This document shows positions 35,645-44,243 of a stretch of DNA of 64,000 bases, piece after piece (within the stretch, counting starts at the first letter, position 1; the number at the start of each line of letters is the position of its first letter). Below the pieces are notes generated by a model, which did not search any database, was not told where the DNA came from, and worked only from the letters and a program-made list of their open reading frames with translations. Where the stretch lies: positions 1,116,001-1,180,000 of the forward strand of contig NZ_VOIL01000001.1 in assembly GCF_007994735.1 (NCBI RefSeq). The letters are read 5' to 3'. This stretch comes from Nesterenkonia populi (GTDB lineage Bacteria; Actinomycetota; Actinomycetes; Actinomycetales; Micrococcaceae). A program made the position numbers and the translations under genes.

Positions 35645-36775
35645 TCAGACCCAGGCGGTCCAGTCGGCCTTGCGGATCATGCAGTGGATCCCCTTGACCC
35701 CGTCCACCACCTGGCTGACCTCAAAGTCCGCTCCGGCTGACAGGTAGGCCAGGGCAACAGATCGAGGCACACCGAAGCGGTCGTGGAGGAACGCGATCGC
35801 ATTTCGGGTTGCGTTCTGCACAGCTATGTTGAGGTCCGGGTCTAGCCCGGTGGGGATCCAATGGGCAGCGGTCTCCACCACGGGCCCGTGTGCGCCACCT
35901 AGGGTCTCACCTTTGTCGCTTCCGGGTAGCACGGTCAGTCGCAGTGTCGCTCGCAATGAGGCCTCCAGGGCAGTGAGCGCTACTTCCCCGTTGCCCTGAG
36001 CGAAGTGCGGATCGCCCGCATAGAATCCCGCGCCCTCAGTGAGAACTGGAAGATAGAGGGTGCTGCCCTCCACTGCGTGCTTGATGTCAATATTTCCTCC
36101 GTATTCGGCAGGTGGCGAAGACGGCACCGGTGTGCTCGTAGCCGGGGCCGTTCCCATTAGTCCTAGGAATGGTTCGATGGGGAACCTCGCTCGGCGTCCT
36201 TGTCCCGCGTCGATCAATCCCACCTCGAACCCCTTGTGCTCCTCCACCCAGGAGAAATGGGAAACGGTGCCGTCACGAACCATCGAATCGATGTGCCGGC
36301 TCGGAGTGGAGTTCATGTCTTCGGGGTATTCCCCGGCCAGAGCTCCGAACCCGTGCCGGTTGGAGATGATTCCGTAGGGCACACGGCGGGCCAGTTGCAG
36401 AATATCTATCTTCAGGACGTCGCCTGGCTTGGCGCCAGAGACATGAATCGGGCCGGTCACCACATGTGGTCCGTCCTCCGGACTGTTGGTCTTATCGCTG
36501 GCAGCCATGTCCACCGCGTCCTGGAGTACGTCCGCTACGTCGAACTGACGGAAGTATCCCTCTGGATTGCGGCCCTGATCCTCGAGTAGACCCTCGTGAG
36601 AGAGGGTGTCGATGGTGATGGTTCGGCCGGAGCTCAGCTCAGCTACTGAGGATGATGCGGCATTCGGCAACCATCCCCATAGGGCACTTCCAGGGGTCGT
36701 AGCTAGGTAGACGTCACCAGGAATGTGCCCGGTGCCGGGCTGGAGGATCAGGGAGTCGGTAAGTGATGGTGTCAT
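35645..36775 (-). CDS. acetamidase/formamidase family protein
   Basis: 376 residues. Family features are visible: HVVTGPIHVSGAKPGDVLKIDIL, EYGGNIDIKHAVEGSTLYLPV, GAGFYAGDPHFAQGNGEVALTALE. These enzymes release ammonia from short amides. GAGGAG precedes the ATG. It is downstream of and on the same strand as the ABC transporter, separated by about 370 bp, so the pair may serve uptake and use of an amide or amino-acid-like nitrogen source. The gene is convergent with the M16 peptidase (1-bp gap). Confidence 0.88.
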   Translation of the reverse strand: MTPSLTDSLILQPGTGHIPGDVYLATTPGSALWGWLPNAASSSVAELSSGRTITIDTLSHEGLLEDQGRNPEGYFRQFDVADVLQDAVDMAASDKTNSPEDGPHVVTGPIHVSGAKPGDVLKIDILQLARRVPYGIISNRHGFGALAGEYPEDMNSTPSRHIDSMVRDGTVSHFSWVEEHKGFEVGLIDAGQGRRARFPIEPFLGLMGTAPATSTPVPSSPPAEYGGNIDIKHAVEGSTLYLPVLTEGAGFYAGDPHFAQGNGEVALTALEASLRATLRLTVLPGSDKGETLGGAHGPVVETAAHWIPTGLDPDLNIAVQNATRNAIAFLHDRFGVPRSVALAYLSAGADFEVSQVVDGVKGIHCMIRKADWTAWV

Positions 36776-36828
36776 GGCTCCTCTTTAGGGGCTGGTTGTT
36801 AGGGGGCTGGCGATGGGGAGATGGACGG

Positions 36829-37140
36829 TCAGGCCGATTTCGACAAATGACCCAAGGGCGAACCCAGTGGCACCGATGCAGATTCAGGCGATGAGAGGCT
36901 CGGCGAACCATCGCTGGTACTCGCATTGAACGGCCGGTAATCGTCGGAGTCAGCCACATAAGTCCAACCATGAGCACGACTAGTCACGCCAGCTGAGATG
37001 AGTTCACGGATTGGGTGATGGGTGGGCGTCGGACCAGCGACGTGCAACTGGTCTTCCCGCTGAACATCTTGTGGAAGGGGGCAGTCTGTGGCCGCGCCCG
37101 TTCTTGATGTGAAATTCTTATAATCCAGGCGGGTAGGCAA
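36829..37140 (-). CDS. hypothetical protein (small, uncertain)
   Basis: 103 residues with a TTG start and GGAGG 6-9 nt upstream, placed 2 bp behind the stop of the ABC transporter gene. It has no motif I know. Codon use looks plausible for coding, but it may also be the end of a decayed gene. The remaining 36776-36828 shows nothing recognisable. Confidence 0.35.
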   Translation of the reverse strand: MPTRLDYKNFTSRTGAATDCPLPQDVQREDQLHVAGPTPTHHPIRELISAGVTSRAHGWTYVADSDDYRPFNASTSDGSPSLSSPESASVPLGSPLGHLSKSA

Positions 37141-37142
37141 CC

Positions 37143-38708
37143 TCAGACCTCCGCGGCGTCCATGGCACGCACGAACCGTTGCGTGCGAGGATCCCTGGGA
37201 TTGTCTAGGACCTGTTGGGGGCTTCCCTCTTCAATGATCACACCGTCGGCCATTAGGACGATCTTGTCGGCTACGTTGCGGGCGAACCGCAGCTGATGGG
37301 TGGCGATAATCATGGTCAGTCCTGTGTTACGGGCAAGATCTGTAATCACCTTGAGAACTTCGGCCACACGTTCCGGGTCCAGGGCGCTCGTCGGTTCATC
37401 TAGCAGCAGGGCTTTCGGGCGGGGGGCAAGCGCCCTGGCTATGCCTACGCGTTGTTTTTGCCCGCCGGAGAGCTGATCCGGGTAGTGGTCAATTCGATCG
37501 GACATACCCACCTGGCCGAGAAGTCCCTCGGCGCGCTGGGAGGCTTCCTCGTTGCTGTACCCGTAAACCCAGCGCAGTGGGCCAGCGATGTTCTCCCGGA
37601 CGCTGAGATGCTCGAACAGCTCGAAGTTCTGAAACACCATGCCGACGCCGGCCTCGACGCGCTGTTCGGCTGCACGTCCTGCCGAAATTCGCTGTCCCTG
37701 GTGGTAGCCCACAGTGACCTCGTTGACGCGGATCTGTCCGTCGTCAATCGTCTCAAGGTGGTTAATGGTGCGAAGCAATGTCGACTTCCCGGATCCGCTG
37801 GGCCCCAGCAGTGCGACTACCTCGCCCTGCTGGACGGCCAGGTCGATGCCCTTGAGCACCTGCAAGTCCTTTGAGTAGGACTTGGTGACATTCTCGATGC
37901 TGATCATCGTGGATGGCCCATCCTGGCTGCGAAGCGCGAGGTCGGAGACCTCCGGCAAATCCTCCGGGACCATGATGTCGCTCTCATCTGTGGTTTCCTT
38001 GTCCTTCGTCTGTGGAGGCACGCTCATTGTTGAGCGGCTCCACGGCAGGCGCAATGGAGGACGACGTCGGGTCACGGCGGCCTCCACCCCCAGCTGGAGC
38101 ACTGTGATGGCTGCAGTGAGGAGCAGGTACATCACCGCTGCGGCGAAGTAGATGGAGAAATAATCAAAGGTGGAGGAAGCTAGTTGTTGGGTGCGGAGAG
38201 TCAGTTCGGGGACCGCGATGACTGAGGCTAGGGCGGAGTTTTTCATGGTCGCGACGACTTCATTGCCAAGGGCGGGGATCGCCTGACGGAACCCCTGCGG
38301 GGCAATAATGCGCCGCATCAAAGTGGGCGGCTTCATGCCCAGTGCCCGTCCGGCGTCTTTTTGTCCCTTGCCTACTCCGAGCACTCCGGAGCGGAAAATG
38401 TCGGCGAAAAAGGAAGCCTCGTTCAAAGCGAGGGCAATCACGCCCGCTTGCAGGGGGCTGAAAGTGATGCCTGCTTGGGGCAGCGCCGTAAAGACGAATA
38501 CCAGTTGCAAGATCAGCGGGGTGCCGCGATAGAGAGTGGTGTAGGCCCGGGCGATCATCGCCACTGCCCGCCACGGCGAGAGCAGCATTGCCGCGAGGAC
38601 GAAGCCGATCGCGGCACCGCCGATTGATGCGCCCACTGTTAGCTGCAGGGTGAACCAGAGCCCGCCCCAGAGGTACTCAAAAGTGAGGTAGTGGAGGAAG
38701 TCAGTCAT
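37143..38708 (-). CDS. amino-acid-type ABC transporter, fused permease and ATPase
   Basis: 521 residues. Residues 1-215 are a HisM/GltK-type permease with five hydrophobic segments and the conserved EAA-like loop (GRALGMKPPTLMRRIIAPQGFRQAIPALGN). After a charged linker, residues about 265-515 form an ATPase: Walker A GPSGSGKST, LSGGQKQRVGIARAL signature and LLLDEPTSAL Walker B. The fusion replaces the usual two genes. It overlaps or abuts the binding-protein gene (2-bp gap). The substrate is probably a polar amino acid or related compound, by family only. Confidence 0.92.
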   Translation of the reverse strand: MTDFLHYLTFEYLWGGLWFTLQLTVGASIGGAAIGFVLAAMLLSPWRAVAMIARAYTTLYRGTPLILQLVFVFTALPQAGITFSPLQAGVIALALNEASFFADIFRSGVLGVGKGQKDAGRALGMKPPTLMRRIIAPQGFRQAIPALGNEVVATMKNSALASVIAVPELTLRTQQLASSTFDYFSIYFAAAVMYLLLTAAITVLQLGVEAAVTRRRPPLRLPWSRSTMSVPPQTKDKETTDESDIMVPEDLPEVSDLALRSQDGPSTMISIENVTKSYSKDLQVLKGIDLAVQQGEVVALLGPSGSGKSTLLRTINHLETIDDGQIRVNEVTVGYHQGQRISAGRAAEQRVEAGVGMVFQNFELFEHLSVRENIAGPLRWVYGYSNEEASQRAEGLLGQVGMSDRIDHYPDQLSGGQKQRVGIARALAPRPKALLLDEPTSALDPERVAEVLKVITDLARNTGLTMIIATHQLRFARNVADKIVLMADGVIIEEGSPQQVLDNPRDPRTQRFVRAMDAAEV

Positions 38709-38710
38709 GG

Positions 38711-39625
38711 TCAGCCCACGGAGAGGATATTCGGCTCAGCGACATGATTAGCGTCAAGCTCCCAGCGTTCAGCTAGTTCCTCCTGAAGGCCGTTCTCCTG
38801 AATAACCATCAAGGCTTCCTGGACAGCGTCGCGGAAGTCGTGCTCGCCCTGCGGGACACCAATGGCAATTTCGTAGTCGAGCATGACGGTCTCGGCGGAG
38901 TCGAGCTCGTCAGGATGTTCGGCAATGAAACGGTTCACCGTGTTGACGTCGTTCATGTACGAATCGGCCTGTCCCGAACGCACGGCTTGAACACAGTCTG
39001 CCGCCGCGTCGAAAAGGAGGAGTTCAGGCGCCGGTTCGCCGATTTCCTCACAGTCTGGGCCCACGGCCTCCACCAGGGGGACTTCTACATATCCTCGGTT
39101 CAGAGCGACTGTCGTCCCACAGAGGGATGTGTCGATACCGGTGATGTCCTCAGGGTTTCCGTCTCCTACCAGGATGCCGTCATAGACGTGGGAGTAGCTG
39201 ATGAAATCAACGCCGCCCTCAGCTCGCTCCTCAGTGGCGTAGAGGTTGGAGAGGATCCAATCCGCCTGGCCACTGTCCACCGTCGGGATAAGTTCGGAGA
39301 AGCCGACTGAGAGGTAATCCACCTCAAACCCCAAACAAGCGCCGACAGCTTCCCCGAGGTCGATGTCGAAGCCTTCGTATTCGTTGGGGTTGTCATCGGA
39401 AACAGTCGCGTACCCGGGGACGTGGGGGTTTAGGGCGTTGGTCCTTGTTTCCCCCACCAGGTCGGGGTTGTCTTCGCGCAACTGTTCACACTCGTCGCTG
39501 CTCACCAGATCTTCGTATGGGCCTTCATAGTCGGCGGCAGATTCAGCGTCCCCTCCACAGGCGGCAAGGGTCAGGACAGTTGCAGCGAAGGTTGCACTGG
39601 CAGAAACCAGAGTCTTGTAGCGCAT
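38711..39625 (-). CDS. extracellular solute-binding lipoprotein (family 3-like)
   Basis: 304 residues. A type II signal peptide ends in lipobox LAAC (Cys22). The mature part has the periplasmic-binding-protein type 2 pattern: YEGFDIDLGEAVGACLGFEVDYL, QADWILSNLYATEERAEGGVDFI and AVRSGQADSYMNDVNTVNRF. AGGAG is upstream of the ATG. It feeds the fused permease/ATPase encoded directly behind it. Its promoter region contains the GntR/FadR-type operator. Confidence 0.9.
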   Translation of the reverse strand: MRYKTLVSASATFAATVLTLAACGGDAESAADYEGPYEDLVSSDECEQLREDNPDLVGETRTNALNPHVPGYATVSDDNPNEYEGFDIDLGEAVGACLGFEVDYLSVGFSELIPTVDSGQADWILSNLYATEERAEGGVDFISYSHVYDGILVGDGNPEDITGIDTSLCGTTVALNRGYVEVPLVEAVGPDCEEIGEPAPELLLFDAAADCVQAVRSGQADSYMNDVNTVNRFIAEHPDELDSAETVMLDYEIAIGVPQGEHDFRDAVQEALMVIQENGLQEELAERWELDANHVAEPNILSVG

Positions 39626-39661
39626 CGTGTTCTCCTAGGCGTAGGTGCGAGCTTTTAGTTC

Positions 39662-39678
39662 ACTTGGTCAGACCAAGT
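39662..39678. promoter_or_regulatory. GntR/FadR-type operator palindrome
   Basis: A perfect inverted repeat, ACTTGGTC-A-GACCAAGT. Its core TGGTCAGACCA fits the FadR-subfamily consensus TNGTNNNACNA. It lies 37 bp upstream of the solute-binding protein start (minus strand) and 164 bp upstream of the regulator start. A weaker copy (TTGGTCAGCCCAA) is near 39770-39782. Autoregulation by the adjacent GntR protein and control of the transporter are inferred. Confidence 0.8.
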
Positions 39679-39841
39679 TGTGAAGAAGCTAGCACTGCAA
39701 AATGGTGATATAGGTGACTTTTCGATCCTGAAACTAAGATTTAACGAGCTCGAAACGAATATTGGTCCATTGGTCAGCCCAAGCGAACCTTTGGTACTTT
39801 TGCGGTGTAAGTGGAATCACATCAGAGTGAGGAGTCCCCGC

Positions 39842-40558
39842 GTGGCTGAGGCACATATCCCGCCATTGGCGTTTCGAAGCCAGAACGTGGCAGTCATGCT
39901 GGCGGCCCACCTTGAGAAGCTGATCGCCACTGGAATCCTGGCCCCAGGTGCAAAATTGCCAGCGGAACGCGAGCTGGCTAAGACTCTTTCCGTATCGAGA
40001 GCTTCTCTCAGAGAGGCGCTTTACGACCTCGAAGCCAAGAATCTGGTGGAGCGTCGTCCCGGACGGGGTACTCATGTGGTTGAGCAGGGAAGCCATGTTC
40101 AGGCATTGCAGGATCTCTCCTCCAGCCGATACGGGCAAGACAGCGCCGCGGAGCTTCGGAGGTTGGTCGAACCATCTGTGGCCGCTCTCGCCGCCCAGCG
40201 GGCAACCGAGTCGAACTTGGTGCAGTTGCGGGATGTGATTGATCGAAGCCGGCATGTACGTACCGCCGCGCATTCCCTAGAGTGCGATCGCGAATTTCAT
40301 CTGCTCCTGGCGCACGCAACCTTCAACCCCTTGATTACTACGTTGCACAGCATGACCACGGAATGGACCATCGAGCTGCGGACACATTCGCACACAACCC
40401 AAGAGGGACGTTCGTCCTCGCTGAGAGGACATGAGGAGATCCTGGCTGCAGTGGAAGCGCATGATGCGGGTGTAGCAGCGGAAGCTATGCGGCGTCACTT
40501 GGACGAGGTGAGATCGCTCATCGCCGAAGAAGTCCCTCCAACAGGGGGCGCCGCCTGA
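39842..40558 (+). CDS. GntR family transcriptional regulator, FadR subfamily
   Basis: About 238 residues from the GTG at 39842 (GAGGAG 8-13 nt upstream; an earlier in-frame start has no such support). The N-terminal winged helix has LEKLIATGILAPGAKLPAERELAKTLSVSRASLREALYDLEAKNLVERRPGRGTHV. The C-terminal FCD domain is all-helical and keeps the metal-binding acidic and His residues in DREFHLLLAHAT and HEEILAAVEAHD. It is divergent from the transporter and is probably its repressor, with the effector unknown. Confidence 0.9.
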   Translation: MAEAHIPPLAFRSQNVAVMLAAHLEKLIATGILAPGAKLPAERELAKTLSVSRASLREALYDLEAKNLVERRPGRGTHVVEQGSHVQALQDLSSSRYGQDSAAELRRLVEPSVAALAAQRATESNLVQLRDVIDRSRHVRTAAHSLECDREFHLLLAHATFNPLITTLHSMTTEWTIELRTHSHTTQEGRSSSLRGHEEILAAVEAHDAGVAAEAMRRHLDEVRSLIAEEVPPTGGAA

Positions 40559-40575
40559 GGCGCTCGCAGTGCTAG

Positions 40576-40827
40576 CTGATCAAGGAGCTGTGGACCTATG
40601 GGGAGAGCCGGCTGGCCGTCCGATTCGTGTATGAGTGGCACGACGCCGCAGGGAGCTGGTTCCGCTCGCATGGCAACGAGAACTGGGAGTTGGCGGGCAA
40701 CGGGCTGATGCAGCGTCGGGTCGCTTCGATCAATGATCAGGCCATCCGTGAGAAGGACCGGCTCTTCCGCTGGCCCTCCGGTCCGAGGCCGGCTGATCAT
40801 CCCGGACTGACAGAGCTTGGCCTCTGA
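40576..40827 (+). pseudogene. C-terminal remnant of a DUF1348 (NTF2-like) protein
   Basis: The reading frame begins immediately after an in-frame TAG and encodes [21 protein letters not shown], then [36 protein letters not shown] and [10 protein letters not shown], which match the second half of DUF1348 proteins (about 155 residues in full). The first half is absent. It is a broken gene behind the regulator; 40828-40942 shows only a TAGTCT hexamer near 40880. Confidence 0.8.
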
Positions 40828-40963
40828 CTGTTCTCCACAGTTTCCCCGTGCGGAGTAGCGCGAGGCGTGCGGGTCGGGCTAGTCTCATGCGAACGCCGGG
40901 GAACGGAGGGGTTTCTGCTCCCGGGCGGCACGAACGGAACTTTTGGACGGAACGGACTTTCCT

Positions 40964-41650
40964 GTGCTTCCACGCACCCTCAGCACAGCTGTGCTCACTG
41001 CCAGCACCTCAGCCCTGACATTCCTGCTCCTCACCGCCTGCGGCGGTGAGGCAGAAACGAGCGAGGCGGCCTCCTCAGCAGAGCCCGACGCCGATACCTC
41101 AGAAGCACCGCAAAGGGACAGCGGAGCGGAGGAAGAGGACGAGGACAGCGCGCCCATCCCAGCCTCCTCAGACGGCCCCGCCCAAAACTGGCCCGAGCCA
41201 GAGATCCCTGAGGAAATCTACGAGGAGACCGAAGGGGGAGCGGAGGCCCTCCTTTATTACTGGTGGGAAGTGCTGAACTACGCCCGGAACACGGGAGACA
41301 CAGACCTGCTTGAACAGTTCTCAAGCGGTGAGTGCATCTACTGCCAACACGAGGTCGACCTCACCCGAGAGCTTTACGACGAGGAGAACGGGTGGTGGGT
41401 AAATGAGGCTCCGGCCATCAACAACACATACTCCCGCCTGGAAGACGATGGGGAGTCGTTTTACATCTTCACCCTCGACTCCAAGCCTTTTGAGCTCTAT
41501 ATCGACGGAGAGCACGATTATACGGCGGACGATCCACACACAGATGTCGGTTGGACGGGCTGGGGTGAGTTCAACGGTGAGCACTGGGTGACGAGCGAGC
41601 TCCAAATCGTCGACCCAGAGCAGGTTGGGGAGCAGGAGGAAAGCGGATGA
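40964..41650 (+). CDS. DUF6318-like secreted lipoprotein
   Basis: About 228 residues from a GTG at 40964 (GGAACGGA upstream); a TTG 21 bp earlier is an alternative. A type II signal peptide ends in LLTAC. The mature part has an acidic Ser/Glu/Asp-rich linker, then a compact domain (GAEALLYYWWEVLNYARNTGDTDLLEQFSSGECIYCQHEV) typical of actinobacterial DUF6318 proteins. It overlaps the next gene by 4 bp. Function unknown. Confidence 0.78.
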   Translation: MLPRTLSTAVLTASTSALTFLLLTACGGEAETSEAASSAEPDADTSEAPQRDSGAEEEDEDSAPIPASSDGPAQNWPEPEIPEEIYEETEGGAEALLYYWWEVLNYARNTGDTDLLEQFSSGECIYCQHEVDLTRELYDEENGWWVNEAPAINNTYSRLEDDGESFYIFTLDSKPFELYIDGEHDYTADDPHTDVGWTGWGEFNGEHWVTSELQIVDPEQVGEQEESG

Positions 41651-42789
41651 GACGGAGGCGCCGGAATCAAAAGCTCCGAGTCCTAGATGCTGGAGTACTT
41701 GTGCTCTTTGTTGCATCAGGGGTGTTCTTCATTGCCGAGCCACCTGCACTGGCATCGGGGGAAGTATCGAACTCCTCGGAGACTGACTTCCGCGGTTTCG
41801 AAGGAAACCGCAACTTCAGTGTTCGCGGCCAGCAGCGGAACACGGAGCAAACGGAAAGGCCTGGGAGCATCGACAATTCGGAGAGCAGCGTGAGCGTTCC
41901 CGCCCTACCGCGTGTGGGAGGTGGCGGGGACTCCCCGGCCCCGATGCATCCCGACGAGTTGGAGTTGTTGTCGTCGAACCCTTGCCTCATTGACGCCACC
42001 ACTATTGATCATGACTGCATGCAGGCATCCAATGCTGCCTGTGGGCCGTCTTCTGAGAATGATGGGGAAGCGGGCGAAGAAGACACCTTCAACCAGCTTG
42101 GATTAGAGCGTCCTATGGTCTCGGGGTGCGCAGCACCCGATGCGCCCTCCGCTGGAGATCCAGAGCTTCCTGATGCCGATGAGCCCGTCGACCCGGCGGT
42201 CCTCATTCACTCCGAAGTGGCCGAAGAGTTCGCGCAGCTGACCCTCGACGTCGGTGGGGTGCAGTATGACGCCGACGGACTGGGCTTCGGATACCGGAAC
42301 CAGCCGTTGAACGTCTTCGTCGACGGAGACGTGGAGACCTTCACGGAGGAGATGTTCGGCTTCGATGTCACCATCCGGGCGATCCCCTCCCAGTTCCGGT
42401 TCAACTACGGCGACGGCTCCGGCGACCGGCTCCTGAACACCCCGGGTATGGACCGGGTCGACTACGCAGAGCTCACCGGCCAGCCCACTGACGAGTACAT
42501 CGAAACCCCCACCAGCCACGTCTACGACGAGACCGGGACCTTCGAAGTCAACGTAACCACCACATACACCGGCGAATACCAAGTGGAGGGAGGACCCTGG
42601 ATCCCCATCCCCGGCACAGTCACCGCAGAAGCGGACCCGGGCGAATCAGACATCTGGCGGATCAGAAGCGCCCCCGTCTCAGGGGACTGCGAACACTCAT
42701 CCCAATGGGGATGCGGAGAAGCCTTCGACGGCGAAACGCCGCAGATCTTCGTCGAAAACGGCTGGTGCGAAGAGACCGGCCGCTGCTGA
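41647..42789 (+). CDS. secreted protein with PKD-like domain
   Basis: 380 residues. A basic start (MRRRRRNQKL) and a hydrophobic segment ending at ALAS form a signal peptide. The C-terminal half has a PKD-like beta sandwich (FNYGDGSGDR, SHVYDETGTFEVNVTTTYTG) and several Cys (CEHSSQWGCGEAF, CEETGRC) that may form disulfides. The start codon overlaps the stop of the lipoprotein gene (ATGA), so translation is coupled. This pair recurs in Micrococcaceae as far as I remember; the function is unknown. Confidence 0.75.
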   Translation: MRRRRRNQKLRVLDAGVLVLFVASGVFFIAEPPALASGEVSNSSETDFRGFEGNRNFSVRGQQRNTEQTERPGSIDNSESSVSVPALPRVGGGGDSPAPMHPDELELLSSNPCLIDATTIDHDCMQASNAACGPSSENDGEAGEEDTFNQLGLERPMVSGCAAPDAPSAGDPELPDADEPVDPAVLIHSEVAEEFAQLTLDVGGVQYDADGLGFGYRNQPLNVFVDGDVETFTEEMFGFDVTIRAIPSQFRFNYGDGSGDRLLNTPGMDRVDYAELTGQPTDEYIETPTSHVYDETGTFEVNVTTTYTGEYQVEGGPWIPIPGTVTAEADPGESDIWRIRSAPVSGDCEHSSQWGCGEAFDGETPQIFVENGWCEETGRC

Positions 42790-42796
42790 GCGAACC

Positions 42797-43117
42797 TCAG
42801 CCGCCCGCGAAGGGCGGAAGGATGTCCAACCGGTCGCCGTCGTTGATCACACCAGACTCCCGCTTCGCGCGAGTCCCATTGACCAGGAAACTCGACCGCG
42901 CACACACCCGCTCCATCGACGGCGCCGAACCATCCCCGGCAGGGAGCATCCCCGGCAGCTGGTCCACAAAATCACCCAACGGCATCGCAGTGCGCGGCAG
43001 CGGCAGAGTCAGCTCCTCAGCCCCCGCAGCCTCAGCCGCACCCGCATAAAAACGGACCACCACCGACGTGCCGCGAGCCAGCACCGTATCCGTATGCGCA
43101 AACGACTCAGTCATCAT
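42797..43117 (-). CDS. moaD: molybdopterin synthase sulfur carrier subunit / MoaD-ThiS family protein
   Basis: About 106 residues. The fold is ubiquitin-like and the chain ends in the essential Gly-Gly (PPFAGG), the site of thiocarboxylation. VVRFYAGAAEAAGAEELTLPL and VNDGDRLDILPP are the typical edge strands (here INDGDRLDILPP). The ATG at 43117 has GAGGAG 6 nt upstream. It follows moaA by about 15 bp on the same strand, so it probably shares its transcript and supplies sulfur to molybdopterin synthase together with moaE. Confidence 0.88.
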   Translation of the reverse strand: MMTESFAHTDTVLARGTSVVVRFYAGAAEAAGAEELTLPLPRTAMPLGDFVDQLPGMLPAGDGSAPSMERVCARSSFLVNGTRAKRESGVINDGDRLDILPPFAGG

Positions 43118-43131
43118 CACGGTCTCCTCAC

Positions 43132-44229
43132 TCAGCCGCCGATCGCGCTCATCGAACGCTCCGGACGAGAAAAGCCCTCCCGCTCAAAACCAGGACGAGA
43201 CGAACCATGCGCCGCAGGCTTCGCCCACATCGCACCCGCCCACCGCTGCGCAACATCATCATCAGACTTGGTGTCATCACGCAGCAGATGCATGAGGTCA
43301 TACTCCTCCGCGGAGAACAAGCAGCTCATCACCCGGCCTTCCGCAGTCACCCGGGTCCGAGTGCACGCGGAGCAGAACGGCTCCGTCACGCTCGCAATCA
43401 CACCCACACGCCCCAGCAGCTCACCAGAGCCCTGATCCTGCACATCGAAGCGCTCAGCCGGAGCGCCGTCCCGGTTCTCCTGAGTGGGGGAGAGGTCATA
43501 CCGCTGAGACAGCAGCGCCCGCGTCTCCGCCGCAGAAACAGTCCCCTCACGCTTCCAATTCTGATCCGCGTCCAAAGGCATGTGCTCAATGAACCGCAGC
43601 TCAAAGCCGTTCTCCAAGCACCATGCCAGCAGATCCGCAGCCTCGGCATCATTGATCCCGCGCATCAGCACCGCGTTCACCTTCAACGGAGTCAGCCCCG
43701 CCTCAGCCGCAGCGTGCACACCCACCAGCACCTTCTCCAGCTGATCACGGCGAGTCAGCTGCGCAAACGTCTCCTTATGGATGGAGTCCAGAGAAATATT
43801 CACCCGATCCAAGCCGGCATCCGCCAAAGCCTGCGCCTTCTTCTCCAGACCGATCGCATTCGTCGTCATCGCGATCGGCAGGTCCGGGTGCTCCGCGCGG
43901 ATCCCCGCGATCACATCCACCAAATCGTGCCGAACCAGCGGCTCACCACCAGTCAGCCGCAGCTCCCGCACCCCGAAGGTGTCCACGCCGATGCGCACCA
44001 GCCGAACCACCTCATCCAAGGTCATCAGCTGATCCTTCTTCAGCCACGGCAGCCCATTCTCCGGCATGCAGTACGTGCACCGCAGATTGCACTTATCGAT
44101 CAGAGAGATCCGCAGATCTGTGGCCCGGCGGCCGAACTGATCCACCAGCCCCGCCTCAAGCGGATTCGGAGACGCAGGCGGCGGCTCAGCCCCCGGCACC
44201 TTCGGCATGATGGATACGCTGGTCTTCAT
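43132..44229 (-). CDS. moaA: GTP 3',8-cyclase MoaA
   Basis: About 365 residues. The radical-SAM cluster motif CNLRCTYCM is near residue 55, the second cluster is given by FCSACTRTRVTAEGRVMSCLFS, and the C-terminal Gly-Gly (SAIGG) needed for activity is present. It starts molybdopterin synthesis by converting GTP to 3',8-cyclo-dihydro-GTP. The start codon shares the CATG at 44227-44230 with divergent moeA. A TAGAAT hexamer (44238-44243, minus strand) lies 8 nt before the start. Confidence 0.95.
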   Translation of the reverse strand: MKTSVSIMPKVPGAEPPPASPNPLEAGLVDQFGRRATDLRISLIDKCNLRCTYCMPENGLPWLKKDQLMTLDEVVRLVRIGVDTFGVRELRLTGGEPLVRHDLVDVIAGIRAEHPDLPIAMTTNAIGLEKKAQALADAGLDRVNISLDSIHKETFAQLTRRDQLEKVLVGVHAAAEAGLTPLKVNAVLMRGINDAEAADLLAWCLENGFELRFIEHMPLDADQNWKREGTVSAAETRALLSQRYDLSPTQENRDGAPAERFDVQDQGSGELLGRVGVIASVTEPFCSACTRTRVTAEGRVMSCLFSAEEYDLMHLLRDDTKSDDDVAQRWAGAMWAKPAAHGSSRPGFEREGFSRPERSMSAIGG

Positions 44230-44243
44230 GACAGGCAATTCTA
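44215..44243. promoter_or_regulatory. back-to-back moaA/moeA start region with overlapping promoters
   Basis: The plus-strand hexamer TACGCT (44215-44220) is 7 nt before the moeA ATG (44228), and the minus-strand hexamer TAGAAT (44243-44238) is 8 nt before the moaA ATG (44229). The start codons overlap in one CATG, and each proposed -10 box lies in the coding sequence of the other gene. Leaderless transcription from both is inferred. Confidence 0.6.
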
